From Athripsodes cinereus (Eukaryota > Arthropoda > Insecta > Trichoptera > Leptoceridae), in NCBI GenBank assembly GCA_947579605.1, contig OX388312.1, positions 310,001-374,000 on the forward strand: DNA of 64,000 nt, written 5' to 3'. A model generated the notes under the pieces. It saw only the letters and a list, made by a program, of their open reading frames with translations. It did no database searches and was not told where the DNA came from. The position numbers and the translations under genes were made by a program. Of this stretch, positions 33,819-45,280 are shown one piece after another (position 1 is the first letter of the stretch; the number at the start of each line of letters is the position of its first letter).

Positions 33819-34365
33819 TGTTATAGTAATTTACAAAGTATAAACTATATCTACAATACAATAATTGAGAGACCACTTAAATAATTGAGAGACAAGTCAC
33901 GGTTATTGTAAACAAAGAGAAATGTCAAAATGAATTGTCAAACCACCAGAGATAAATACCAAAACAGCTAATACGAGTGTTGCCAGAGGCCTTGACTGTC
34001 TCGCCTACCACTGGCGAACGTCACGCCACCTTAGGTCGACTTCGCGTACCACTGTTAAATACTTCTAAGTTGGTGTTACCGAATTTTGAAACTCACCGCT
34101 GTAGAAAGAAATTATTATGCTTATAATATTATGTATGTACTATTTTACTTATGATTATGTATATTGACTCTATTACGATTTACTATTATTTCAAGATACT
34201 ACGAATTCGCGGCGTTGCTTGCTTGCCTACCAACCCATCGGAACAATACTAATTTTCACACACCAATTTAAAAAGATTTTACGTGTTGTATTTTAACAAT
34301 ATAAAAATGATTGAAATTCTCTATTTAATACAAAAATTAGAACAAATGATTCTACTTTACAAACT
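33819..34365 (-). other. Leader region of the Gypsy element
   Basis: Untranslated sequence between the primer-binding site and the gag ATG. It would hold packaging signals; nothing specific is recognised. Confidence 0.6.
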
Positions 34366-34380
34366 TACGCTGGGTCACCA
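34366..34380 (-). promoter_or_regulatory. Primer-binding site of the Gypsy element
   Basis: One base inside the 5' LTR the coding strand reads TGGTGACCCAGCG. Starting with TGG, it would pair with the CCA end of a tRNA whose 3' end reads GGGTCACCA. Which tRNA is not determined. Confidence 0.7.
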
Positions 34381-34381
34381 T

Positions 34382-34919
34382 TATCGCAGGTTAATAAGGT
34401 GTATGAAATATTAAAATGTATTATTTAAATTAAGACGTATCCGACTCCTATGAAGGAATATGAATAAACATCTCACCTGGCGATATAAATTAATTACTTA
34501 CATTTAATAAGTAATATTTGCTATGTTCAAATTTGTAAAGTGAATAAGAAAATTAATTAAATGAAAGATGTTATCTTCTAGTTAGAAGTGTAAAATAGAT
34601 TTATTAAATTTACTTTGACTACGACAATTATTAAATCCCTACGGGTTAGTTAGATGTATTTGATTTTACACTAATTATGTGATTTTCACTCACGTGTGGG
34701 TTGAATATGCAAGCAAGAAGCGCGAGGTTGGCGTGATGTTGATCGTCCAGTAGCAGGCGAAAGAGTGTCGAGGCTCGGGTGTTCACCGACCTCCAACCCA
34801 CGAGCCCTATCTGATAATGTAACAATTATCTAATCAACGAATAGCGACTCGCGGATTTCGCTTATCATTATCTTAAGGTCGATGCACACCCGGGACCATA
34901 GAAATGTAGCTCCGCCACA
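34382..34919 (-). repeat. 5' LTR of the Gypsy element (538 bp)
   Basis: Matches the left LTR (28152-28689) without a visible difference. Transcription on the minus strand should start in this LTR. It is flanked on its outer side by AGAC (34920-34923). Confidence 0.92.
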
Positions 34920-34923
34920 AGAC

Positions 34924-35716
34924 AAATATATTTTTTATTGATCATTTTTACAATGTTCAAAAAAAATGTAATCAATATCAATAAAAAACGGTAATCTGTA
35001 AAAAGAATATACGTAGAAGAATAGTTTTTAAGACGAATAAATATAACATAGGAAAATTGTTTTTTCTGATGTTCTTCAATTTTACGTAAGGTTCATTGTT
35101 CACTTTAACTAGTTTCTTAACCCGGCATCGCTTGGGTTTAAATAAACAGATAACAGCAAAAACATGAGTTATTGAAAAAAAATGGAGTAAGCGCTTACGA
35201 GAATAAAAGTAATAAAAACCTCTTCCCAATGAAAAAACTCGACGTTTGACACCTCACATGCCCATATTTGATTAACAAAAAATGTTAGATACCTACATAG
35301 AAAATAGTGCTAATAACTGATGAAAAATCTTGATGTTTGATACCGCACATGCCCATATTTAAGTTTAAAAAAATTGCAGGTACCTACATGGAAAAGTGTT
35401 AATAACCCTTGATTTGGGCCTAACCAGCCCCACAAATTTTGGATCAATCAGGTTGGCTGCGAAGTATACTGGGCGAAAGGTCATAATATCACTAAGAAAA
35501 ATTATGGAGAGAAATTTCTCTTCCATCAGAGGAGAATTTTCTTTTCTCACATCACTAACAACAGCACGTTCATTTTGCTTATGATTTTGACATTCAGTAC
35601 TAATTCATAGAGAATAAGATAAATAATCAAAGACTTATTGTAATTGCAAGACTGTGCACTTTTAGACCGAATTCAAGGAGAAATGTGCTCTCCCTCTTTG
35701 CAATAAGATCACTATC
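34924..35716. other. Intergenic
   Basis: AT-rich DNA. A phrase like TTTGAYACCKCACATGCCCATATTT occurs twice (near 35245 and 35336) with sequence around it also duplicated (ACCTACATAGAAAATAGTG and ACCTACATGGAAAAGTG), so there is an old 90-bp tandem duplication. No gene recognised. Confidence 0.4.
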
Positions 35717-36094
35717 GGGTGCGTCCAGATAGTAGGATGCGAATGTCAATCACCAATCTTCAATCATTCGGGAGAAGAAGGATCATTCGGTGAACTTTCG
35801 GAGCATTCGCCAAAGAAATGTTCGGGGAGCATGACGTTAGCACGATTATTTCTTCGGCAAATGCGCCGAATGATTGAAGATTGACGTTCGCCAATGGGTG
35901 CGTCCAGATAGTAGGATGCGAACGTCAATCAATCTTCAACGATTCGGAGCATTCTCCGAAGAAATATTTGAATGAATGCCTTCGTAACCCGTATAAGGAC
36001 GGGAAACAAATGCATTCATTCGAATATTTCTTCGGAGAATGCTCCGAATCGTTGAAGATTGATTGACATTCGCATCCTACTGTCTGGACGCACC
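35717..36094. mobile_element. Two MITEs in tandem, ends GGGTGCGTCCAGATAGTAGG
   Basis: The first copy (35717-35895) has the left terminus GGTGCGTCCAGATAGTAGGA and long inverted arms (ATCTTCAATCATTCGG and its complement) but lacks the right terminus. The second copy (35896-36094) is complete, with GGTGCGTCCAGATAGTAGGA at one end and its near complement at the other, and arms GAAGAAATATT and AATATTTCTTC in the middle. They join head to tail. Confidence 0.8.
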
Positions 36095-36334
36095 TATTAA
36101 CGAAACGTCGAACATCTTACGAGTGGTTGGGACTTGGGTGAAAGGCTTAGAATATTCCAGGGTGAAGAGATGAATGATGGAGATTTCAAAATATTTTATA
36201 CTGGGGATAAACAAGCACATTCTTGACTGATTTCTATTTATAAAATGAGATTGAAGGTGTGTACTGCTTCTGAACAATATTTTGCATTTAATTCATCAGA
36301 TAATTAAGAATCTTAATAGTAGATGTATGTGCTC

Positions 36335-36435
36335 TTCTGGATTTACCGCGTCTCGTCGATCTTCCTCCTCTGTCTTTACGTTTCGACTCTACTGATTGAG
36401 TCATTTTCAAAAGAATAGAGCACATACATAAGCCT
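36335..36435 (-). repeat. Penelope-type motif block with hammerhead-like layout
   Basis: On the minus strand about 36413-36373 reads TGAAAATGACTC, an 8-base loop, GAGTCGAAACG. The GACTC/GAGTC stem followed by GAAAC is the layout found in the ribozyme-bearing repeats of Penelope-like elements. The block is enclosed by ATGTATGTGCTCTT and its complement AGAGCACATACAT, which could pair as an outer stem. Conserved core positions look changed, so activity is doubtful. A related block is at 63880-64000. Confidence 0.5.
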
Positions 36436-39400
36436 GCAGCAACTAATCTTAATAGTATTCTTCAAAGATATATGTCTATGGTATTCTTCACCATTTTACT
36501 ACACACTAACATGAAATAAGTGGAAATCCTTCTTTTTAGGATTCACTACCAATATTTAAAACAATAGCATAATTAAAAAAATATTTAATTTATCAAAAAT
36601 TGTTACATACGTAAGTTATAATAAACAATGTATTACCTGAAAAGCAAATGTTTAAAAGTTTCTTTATTGTCACACACAAAAATATGGCTACACAACCTTA
36701 TATATAATTATATATGTGAAAAACACAACATAATTATGTAGCTTTATTGTAACATAACACATACATGAGTACTATCTCAGTAAGCGTTCGGATAAATTGT
36801 CAATGAAAATAAAGACAAAGACTTTATTCACATTAAAATATGCACCAGATAAAAATGACCTTTAATATAGACCAGAAATTCAAAGGAAAAATTGGTAATA
36901 TGACCAACATAATTTCATATCAATCAGTCTTAAGCGAGCGTTGGTTCAAAAGATACATTCATTGAAGTATGGTACTGTTGATACAAAATATATTGACGGC
37001 TTACATATATTGGAAGTGCAGCTTTTTAGTTCAACAATCGCCAAGCACCATTGTTTGTTTATATTATGTTCATATGTATTCACTCTACTGCGGGTGCATT
37101 ACCATGAAATAAATACATAATATATTTTGTGTTGCAGACTTGAAGGACATTCATTATTTTTGTTTTATTATAAAGGTCCTTCTATTGCTCTGTCAGGCAT
37201 ATATATAGGATGTACAATACTAAGTATGAGTAGAAAAGTGACTTATTACTATTTTAATGTTATGGAGTGAAACAGCACATTATTATTATTAATTTTGAAA
37301 CAATTTTCTGAGAAAGTTTGTGCTATATTACTAGTCTATTATGTCAATAATCAGATATCAGTTCAACACTCCTAGCAACATCACACAAATACTAAATAAC
37401 ACAAATAATCACTAGTGACATTATCAGGAGAGAAATATTAATGCACCCACATATAGGTACCTACACAAAAAACTTAAATAAACAAAGGAAAACTTGGCAA
37501 TTACAACAAACAAATATTTAAAATAATCATCACCAGAGGCACCTATCAAAGCATTCACTTATGCTGCCAAATATTGAATAGATTTATTAAGTGGAAAAAT
37601 AAAAAAAATCGGTATATTATATGAACTAAACTTTACTGGGATTGTTTCTAGCTTAATCTACTGAATAGTTTGAAACTTAATGTAAAAAAATTCAATGAAT
37701 ACACAGAAAATTGAATCACCTTTGAAGTATACTAGTATCTAACCTTTTAATCAATTGGTAACTAGGACCTGAAACAAATCTCACAGTGTGTATGTCTCAC
37801 ATAATAATAAAAGTGTGTAAGAATTCAGACTCAAACATAAAAATAAGTTTAAATATTGCATTACTTGTTAGTGATATTAATTCACTACTATCCGAGTTGT
37901 CTTAAGAGCGAAGGCAAAGCAATACCCCAAGGGCACTGCAAGTAACACAACAGTTTCAAATATATAATGTCCATCCCTGATTAATTTAGCAGTCACATGT
38001 GGTAATTAAACATTTTTATTGTAAAGACATATAACTAATTATATTTGAAAAAAAACAACATACAATTGCTTTATAGTAGATGCAGTTAAGTTCCATCAAT
38101 TAATTATATATTGTATAACAGTGAATAGTTGATTATTAAATAGTAACAAGCGTAAACATTTATAAAAAGATGATATTAATTAAACATCAATACTATTTAT
38201 TACATAACACAGTCATGAAATAGTATTAATACACACACACCATACACACACACACAGCTGTACAACTTCAATGAGTTGGAGGAAGTATGAAAATTTTATA
38301 CAGATTTACATATATTATGGTAAATTGGTACAAAACTATTTTAAATCAATTTATATAATGATGTATAAATATTATTATATAAATTGTAAGTTTGTGATAG
38401 AGCTCACCCTGTTTTTATGATGCAGTTGACTGAGTGAGTATGTATGTGCATATTATCAAGTAGATAAATATAATTATTAAGTAATATTTGTATACACCTA
38501 CATATAAATGTAAAAATTAGAAACATAAACTGAAACAATGATACAAACATAAAACTCTTGTACGCATACATACTCTTAGTTGATATTATTATTTTGTATA
38601 ATATTTCTATATAAAAATGCATTTCCAGGTTTTACAGCAATGTCAGGCAATAAATTAATGTAAAACAAATTTCAAAGTAGCACATTACATAGATGCATTA
38701 CACATACATAGGTATTTTTTTTTAAATACATTCTATTCTCTACCCTCGTGCGTGGAATGCCGATATTATTAAATGCATAAAATAAGTTTTATGCAATGTT
38801 TGTATATGCGACATTCTTTGAATTACAAATTTTTCAAAAAATTATCTTAACACTAAATTAATTACTTAAGCTTAATGAATTGAGGTATATTGGTAAGAAA
38901 ACAAGACATTATATAGTAATAATATTTACACAGGAAGCAACTTAACACAATATATACATACATTAGGGGGTGCGGGGGTGCATAACCCACCATTTCATTA
39001 TATAAACAAAGTATAAATTATTTTGAATCTAGATTAATTTTAACTTCAGCCGTGATTCAGATTTACAATAAATCTTAATGTTAGATGTTTATGAATGAAA
39101 GTTCAATGAAACACTTTAGTTGTTCAGTTATACAAAATGTGACAAAATTCATATTGACTTACGTATAATGTATTATACTTATTGACAAAGATAATGTCTT
39201 AATATTTTCAGGAATATAAAATTTTTATAAATCTTTATATAGATAAAAATAGTGTACAAAAACATACAAAAAATATTCACAATATGTGACTATAAAATAC
39301 TGCAAGAAGGATAATACACATTGGCTTGTTGTATAAAGAGATATTATAACACACATAGAAATTACTGAACAAAAACTAGCTGAAAATTGTGCACTAGACT

Positions 39401-39782
39401 TAACATCGTCTTTTCTCAGTACAATTTTTTAAACATTAATTTACATATATAACCTCATACAATGGTTAATTGTAAAAATAACATCGATAAACATTAAATT
39501 GTTGAACTTGTCATCAATATAATATTATGGTTAAATGTGAATTAATTTTGCTAATAGACACACAAAATGTTATAAATATGTAAGTCACATACACGTTAAT
39601 TAATCAATATGCTCAAGATTGTTAACTCTCAATACAATCACGTCACGTGTGAAATATTTACTATTTGGCACATATTCAGTTATATCCCGCAGAAGATAGT
39701 GTGATGTAGCAGCCACATGGATAACATTTAGTTTGTAAGTACAATGTAGAAGTTCAGTACATATCACATCACTAGTGTGCGA
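36436..39782. other. CACHD1 3' side: long AT-rich non-coding stretch
   Basis: No coding region is recognised. Part or most of this may be the 3' UTR of minus-strand CACHD1. AATAAA signals on that strand occur, for example at 36668-36663 and near 38192; the used one is unknown. A CA run lies at 38233-38258. Confidence 0.4.
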
Positions 39783-42700
39783 CTATGTGGCCTCCATGTG
39801 TCTGTGGACAGTTACAGGGGCCAGTATCCTGTTTTTACCACAAGGCAGAACAGTCAAAGGAAGGTCTGTGGCTGAACTTCGTGGAGTGGAGAGGGAAGGA
39901 CTAGACGGAGGCTCTACCAAAGCAAATGCTTGGTGTTCTGAATCATCATGAGGAGTCATTGTGGAATAACCATGGTCTGACTCGACAGCAGTTGGAGGTC
40001 TCCTGTATCCAGTGAGAATACGGTATGGAGACACAGGAGGCTCAGCTGCTAGTAACAGCTGGTCCTGGTGGCCGGATCGTTCATCTAAAATATCTTCATC
40101 AGACACAAGATGATTCATTTGAAGAGGAGCGTGTGGCCAAGTATCTTGTGGAGTTGGAAAAGGTTCTTCACTCTCTGTGGAAGACAAGTTCTGTCTATAA
40201 CAGTAAACAGCCAGAGCAAGTATGAGACAAAGGGCAACTATGCAGCCCACAATTGGTCCCACAGCAGAGTATGCAGGTGATAAGTCATCTTGGGTAACTT
40301 GACCAAAAAAGCCAATTTCATACGGAGTAGGAGCATTTAATACTCCCCCAAAGCAATGTGGTTGAGAAGTACAAAATGGTGTCATCAGAGGTGTGTCACC
40401 GTCTCTGTCAATCTCGCACCACTCACAACCTAGCACACCTGAACATGAATGTTTACTAGTATATGACTCACACTGGAAATCAAAACATGAGTCTAAATGT
40501 GGTGCCAGATTATATCTTCTGGTATAGAAGTTGTTTTGGTGATTTCTTTCTGACTCAAACTCACAGAGTGAGACGTCTCGCATTGTGGGGGAACATTCTC
40601 CTTCAGGAAGAAGGCACTCGCAAGGACACTCACACTCATTCTGCTCCATGCGATTACAGTTTAAACATAAACGGTTGTCTACACTACATGGACAGAAGAC
40701 TCCCGCATAACTCGATGAGTTGACCATCCCTACAAAGATATTGGTGCCGGGGACAGCTGATATATGATAACGAGCATAATGGTCTCCTTGAACAAAATTT
40801 GTAAGAATGTGATCTAATGAAGTATTGAATTGGTAGAATCTTTGTAGAGTACTATCGGCATAGTTTTTACAAAGTTTCTTCTGTACAAAATTTCTATGGT
40901 TGAGCATGTCATTGACTATGTGTGATTCTTTGTGTGTGATGTGTGTCTGTTCTACGGGACCTGAGTTGGAAGGGTCCACAAGCCCGGGATGTGACAACAG
41001 ATATCCTCTATCGTCCATGAGAAAACACCTTATGTCTTCATTTCCACAAACTGGGAATACTTCCTGCAGCATCTTGTACAGGTATCTCATTGTCATGTCC
41101 ACTGAGACCACGACACCAGAGTTGGATCTCTGTGAGGTCTCTCCAGGAACCTGAGATATTGTCACAATATAACCAGCCCCTCCAATATCCAGATAAGGGG
41201 GAGTCAAAATAACTATACCAGGATTTCTTAAAGCCCTTAAAAACCAAGCCTTTCTGTTTGGTTCAAAATCTGATTCCAAGATTGTACCAGGAAACAGAAC
41301 CAACACACCATGTTCTGTGGCAGCATACCTTCTAACAATGTATTTGTTGTAGAGTCCTTTGATATGACGTTCTTTAAAGAAAGCTAACAAAAGATTCAGT
41401 ATTCCTACATCATCTCGTACATCAGTCTTAAGTCCAGGATTGGAGAGTAAACGTGTTGCATCCTTTAGGTATGCCATATAGCTCTGTAACAAGGTGAGAG
41501 ATACATCTCTGCTGTTGTGCAAGTCGTATAAGTATGAGAACGGAGACAAAAAACTAGATGGGCTCAGATACAAAGTTCCCTTGTGAATGGTGGAGACAGT
41601 CAGAAAGTGACGGCAGAGTGGAGCATTGGCAGGGGGGAGGAGGTCCATCCGATGATGTTGCAGCTCCTGTGGAACAGACCCCACCAGCCGGATGCCTTCC
41701 CCGCGTACACCATTTTCCGCATTGGTAACCACACACACTACATACATCTGCTTTACCCACCTCCACACATATGATGTTGAATTGATTCTCATTTTGCCAG
41801 TTGAGGTTTCTAACATGTTCAATTTCACATTCTCAAAACCGGATCCATTCTCCAAATTGGCAATATCAATGAGTCTTGGTTTGGTGACAATTAACTCTGG
41901 CCGAGGATAAGAAGAATGTGCAATCACATTTCCAGAGAAATCTATAAAAAAAGCTCTACGGTTTGTAGAAAAAGAATTAAAATAAATAATGTCTTCTGCT
42001 AAATCAGAGAGGTACAAGTTAAGAAATATAAGACCTTTATTGGAGATAGGAAGATGGAAAGGTATGAGGATGGGAGCCAGAGTAGAAGGAGAAGAGCGAG
42101 GCTCCCAGTGAGGCGGAGCCACATAAACTTTCTCCCCCTCTAAAGGATGCAAAGGTAATTTAAGTAGGAGCTGAGACGCCACCTCTCCAGGACTTCGGGA
42201 AGAGTTTAAGTTTATGAGCCAATCTGTACACAAGAAAGTTTGGAAGGAACAATCCTTGTAATTGTCAGTGTGATAGTGAACATTAGGGAAGGAAGATAGA
42301 GTGGATACAAACTCAATAGGATCAGGAACAGAACATCCACTGAATGTTACTTTAGTTTGCAGATTGTTATCCAGTTGTTTGATAATGGCATGCAGCATGT
42401 GTAACTGTCTGGTGATACTGCTCTGTTTCCCCAGATATAACACTAACACTTCTCTATTATCTGTGAGTCCTGCTAAAATGTTGTGTACTAACTGCATTCC
42501 CGCTGTTAAGTTAGATGTCTCCTCATCCACTTCCACTGTGTTCAAGTACCTTCCCAAGCTCTCTCTCACAGTATCTACCACATTTGCAAATGAGTCAACT
42601 TTTTGTGTTGATTGTGTACAATTGTCACTGAGAGCAATGATGCGAGGCTGATGATCTACGTGGATCAATGTTATAACATCCTCAGGCCCCAGTAGCTCCA

Positions 42701-43424
42701 ACACTTCTTTAGCAATCCCTGCAGTTGTGTGTAGTCCCTCTGGTCCCATATCCACTCCACAGTCTAACATGACAACAACAGTTTTACTCTGCCTCTGCAT
42801 AACATGATGTAGTAGTCTTCTGGCTCCCCCCGTAGCTCCCTCCCTACACATCTTAACTCCACCTCCATCAGCTATACTCAAATAACCCTGTCGTTCAACT
42901 TTGAGGCCATACTTCTTCACTGTACTTTTAGCACAAGCACGACAGCTGCTTTTCGGTATGTTAAGCATAACTTTCTCACTGTTAATTTCTATATTTTCTA
43001 AGTGATGATCCTGAAAAGGGCATGGATAAAGAAATGAAGTCGGGAGTTCTTCGCTAGATGCTTCCAGAATAGCTCTTTTCATTTCATACAGCACTTGTGT
43101 AGAAGCTTCCACTTTAGCTGCCAACTTATCCGCCATTCCTGCGACCACTGCTTCATCACTGATAGGTTTTGAAGTTACATGCAGTCCCTCTGTGATATCA
43201 TGTAGTGCTCCTAATCCCATCTCTCCCAAGCTGATCTCCTCGAATTTCCTACTTAGTAATTCTGCGGCTTTTTCCGTCATCTGTTTGCGGAATTCTTCAG
43301 ATGTCTGACATCTGTTCTCTGGCGACCAACCGCACTCCGATGATTGGATATCATCTTGTGCTGCGGTGAGTACACTCTTCAAATAAAATAATAAAATTAT
43401 ACAACACACCATCACTTTTTCCAT
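39783..43424 (-). CDS. CACHD1: VWFA and Cache domain-containing protein 1 homologue (1213 aa, single coding exon)
   Basis: CACHD1 is a type I cell-surface protein related to the alpha2-delta subunits of voltage-gated calcium channels; vertebrate CACHD1 modulates T-type channels. Residues 1-22 are a signal peptide. The VWA region starts at about 215 (TVVVMLDCGVDMG) and ends near 400; its metal site reads D-x-G-x-D, not D-x-S-x-S, so ion binding is probably weak or lost. Cache-type domains lie at about 460-580 (IIYFNSFSTNRRAFFIDFSG) and 700-900 (FEPNRKAWFLRALRNPG, IVTISQVPG). A cysteine-rich block spans 909-1025. A transmembrane helix follows at 1054-1075 (VGPIVGCIVALCLILALAVY), then a Ser/Pro-rich cytosolic tail. 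The start is the first ATG, directly before the signal peptide. No introns are present across 3.6 kb. Confidence 0.95.
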   Translation of the reverse strand: MEKVMVCCIILLFYLKSVLTAAQDDIQSSECGWSPENRCQTSEEFRKQMTEKAAELLSRKFEEISLGEMGLGALHDITEGLHVTSKPISDEAVVAGMADKLAAKVEASTQVLYEMKRAILEASSEELPTSFLYPCPFQDHHLENIEINSEKVMLNIPKSSCRACAKSTVKKYGLKVERQGYLSIADGGGVKMCREGATGGARRLLHHVMQRQSKTVVVMLDCGVDMGPEGLHTTAGIAKEVLELLGPEDVITLIHVDHQPRIIALSDNCTQSTQKVDSFANVVDTVRESLGRYLNTVEVDEETSNLTAGMQLVHNILAGLTDNREVLVLYLGKQSSITRQLHMLHAIIKQLDNNLQTKVTFSGCSVPDPIEFVSTLSSFPNVHYHTDNYKDCSFQTFLCTDWLINLNSSRSPGEVASQLLLKLPLHPLEGEKVYVAPPHWEPRSSPSTLAPILIPFHLPISNKGLIFLNLYLSDLAEDIIYFNSFSTNRRAFFIDFSGNVIAHSSYPRPELIVTKPRLIDIANLENGSGFENVKLNMLETSTGKMRINSTSYVWRWVKQMYVVCVVTNAENGVRGEGIRLVGSVPQELQHHRMDLLPPANAPLCRHFLTVSTIHKGTLYLSPSSFLSPFSYLYDLHNSRDVSLTLLQSYMAYLKDATRLLSNPGLKTDVRDDVGILNLLLAFFKERHIKGLYNKYIVRRYAATEHGVLVLFPGTILESDFEPNRKAWFLRALRNPGIVILTPPYLDIGGAGYIVTISQVPGETSQRSNSGVVVSVDMTMRYLYKMLQEVFPVCGNEDIRCFLMDDRGYLLSHPGLVDPSNSGPVEQTHITHKESHIVNDMLNHRNFVQKKLCKNYADSTLQRFYQFNTSLDHILTNFVQGDHYARYHISAVPGTNIFVGMVNSSSYAGVFCPCSVDNRLCLNCNRMEQNECECPCECLLPEGECSPTMRDVSLCEFESERNHQNNFYTRRYNLAPHLDSCFDFQCESYTSKHSCSGVLGCEWCEIDRDGDTPLMTPFCTSQPHCFGGVLNAPTPYEIGFFGQVTQDDLSPAYSAVGPIVGCIVALCLILALAVYCYRQNLSSTESEEPFPTPQDTWPHAPLQMNHLVSDEDILDERSGHQDQLLLAAEPPVSPYRILTGYRRPPTAVESDHGYSTMTPHDDSEHQAFALVEPPSSPSLSTPRSSATDLPLTVLPCGKNRILAPVTVHRHMEAT

Positions 43425-43760
43425 TACAAATAACTAAATGGTGATATTAGAGTGGTAAACATTCGTCGGCTTATGGATGATGCCCGGTGCACATCTTCCC
43501 ACGATTTCAGGGCTACATTTGCTTTAAAAACATTAATATGACATTCAATAACTTTTTAAGCATCATAACTGCAATATAATCAAAAATACTTTTTCCAGAT
43601 ATTACGAAAATGTGAACCAAAATTATTTACGAAGACACGACCACGAAACGTCAAACAAGTTGCTATAAACAAACATGGCGGGCTTGAATGATTTTTATAG
43701 ATAATAGAAAAAAGCATTGTCAATGGTTTCAATCCTACTATATCTGTAAACATTATAAAG
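43425..43760. other. CACHD1 5' flank
   Basis: Presumed 5' UTR and promoter side of CACHD1. No TATA box stands out. The short open frame on the minus strand at 43780-43580 has no known motif. Confidence 0.35.
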
Positions 43761-44000
43761 TAGGATTCACATTGTTTCACTTTGGATGATTATCCAGGGT
43801 GTCAGATTCAACGCTGTTCATGGAAAGTGAACACGTCTATTCGCACTTGTTCATCCTATGCCTCTACTGTCGTGTCAATACTCACGGACATGTTGTCTGT
43901 AGTTTGACGTATTTTGATAAAAAAAATAATTAAATTGAAAAAAAAATGAAAAATAACACTCACTGAAAGTAAACAAATGTGAACGCCCCTTTAGTCTGAC
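43761..44000. repeat. MITE-like repeat with TTCACATTTGTT ends
   Basis: It begins GGATTCACATTGTTTCACTT and ends GTAAACAAATGTGAACGCCC, roughly inverted. It contains the CAATACTCACGGACATG and TTTGACGTATTTTGATAAAA segments shared with 25505-25833. A further right-end copy (GTGAACAAATGTGAACGTCC) lies at 44470-44495, after a LINE tail. Confidence 0.55.
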
Positions 44001-44084
44001 TCAAAGTCTGACGCCTTCCAAGTGAGCCGTTAAAGTTAAGATGATTTCCACTAACACAGCATCTGAAACATGAATCCCATCACT

Positions 44085-44460
44085 CCTACCCCCCCCCCTC
44101 CCTTTTCCCTTTTGTATATGCATATAAAATAAATATTATTTATATCTTTTTTTCCAACATATTCTTCCTTTTTTGTTTGTTATGATTATTGATTTCTATG
44201 CCTGTATGTGAATATAGTTATAATGCATGTGTATATGTGTGTGTATTTGTGAGTTTTTCCTTTTTTTTCGGTTGCTTTAAATTTTTGTTTTTTTTTTCAA
44301 TTGTTATGTTATAATTACGTTTTATACCTTTAGGTACGTTGGAATAGATCGCGCCTTTGCGATAAACTCGCCCTCTGTATATTGATTGTATTTAATTTGA
44401 ATGCATGCCTTCAATGAAATTGTATGTAATCAATGTACAGTAATGAATGAATAAATAAAT
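44085..44460 (+). repeat. LINE 3' UTR fragment with poly-C head
   Basis: From a C run at 44091-44099 to the GATCGCGCCTTTGCGATAAA tail and AATAAATAAAT end. The stretch at 54796-55080 has the same layout (poly-C, T-rich body, GATAATCTCGCC tail), so both are truncated copies of one family. Confidence 0.5.
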
Positions 44461-44599
44461 CACTTAAAGTGAACAAATGTGAACGTCCCTTTAAATAATA
44501 TAAAGTCATAAAGATTGGCGACAATTTTTTTATACTTAGAAATATGACATTCATAATAAGACAATAAGACATTACATGTCAGATTTTGAAAATGACGTA

Positions 44600-45280
44600 G
44601 ACGTAGGTGTAGACGTGGTACTCGGCTGGATCCCAAATCACTGCAGTATCCCGGGCAACGAGGCAATAGATCTATTAGCCAAATTGGCTACGGACCTCCC
44701 CAATCCATCTGGAACTATTTCAACGTTCAACCTCTGATTATGCTTTGTCATTTGACCGGAATCTCATCCAGTCCTGGCAGACAGAATGGTCAGAGACCAG
44801 TCAACTCAAAGGAAGAAAGTATACCTTAATCCAACCCGATGTGTCTATGAAACCCTGGTTTTCAGAAATTTCATGAGTAAGACTGACAACTCCACAATCT
44901 GCAGAATGAGTTAAGCTCACTGCTGCACCAGATCCCATCTCTACAGAATCCACGTTATTGACTCTCCTCTGTGCGACTGCCAAGAGGAGGAGGATTTAAT
45001 CATTTATTTTTCGAATGCCCGATTAACAAAATCTACTCAACTTTGATTAATGACCTAGCACATTACAGGGTTCCACTACCTACAAATATTTCCTTGCTCT
45101 TGAGTTCTAGAGACAAAACATTTTCAAACTCCTTGTCCTATTCCTCAAGGCCCATTTGATAAAGCTTTGAATGTTGTATTTTTGTTTTTTGTCCTGATCT
45201 AATAATTTTTATTTGCAGTTGCTGGCTAGAAACACCCTCAAGGGTGAAAGCCAACAAAAGGAAAAAGAGAGAGAGAGAGA
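44600..45280 (+). pseudogene. 5'-truncated LINE with RNase H domain and 12-bp target duplication
   Basis: Flanked by GAAAATGACGTA at 44588-44599 and 45281-45292. The sequence encodes VLGWIPNHCSIPGNEAIDLL, the C-terminal part of the LINE RNase H domain, then, after stops and frameshifts, DLNHLFFECP (close of the CCHC motif typical of I/R1-like LINEs) and a tail ending in a GA run. It is inactive: truncated and frame-broken. Confidence 0.85.

Larger units (their letters stand above)
28152..34919 (-). mobile_element. Full-length Ty3/Gypsy LTR retrotransposon (6768 bp)
   Basis: The parts in coding order on the minus strand are: 5' LTR, primer-binding site, leader (about 0.55 kb), gag, pol, a 1.1-kb non-coding stretch with tandem repeats, polypurine tract and 3' LTR. 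The pol order (protease, reverse transcriptase, RNase H, integrase) is that of Ty3/Gypsy. There is no envelope gene. Intact frames, identical LTRs and a clean target duplication all point to recent insertion; it may still be able to move. Confidence 0.93.

Noticed and set aside
40025..42651. Several plus- and minus-strand frames inside the CACHD1 region
   Set aside because: Shadows of the 1213-codon CACHD1 frame; none has an independent motif.
39783..43424. CACHD1 as a processed pseudogene
   Set aside because: Frame fully open with all domains, no poly-A tract or flanking target duplication seen near the ends.
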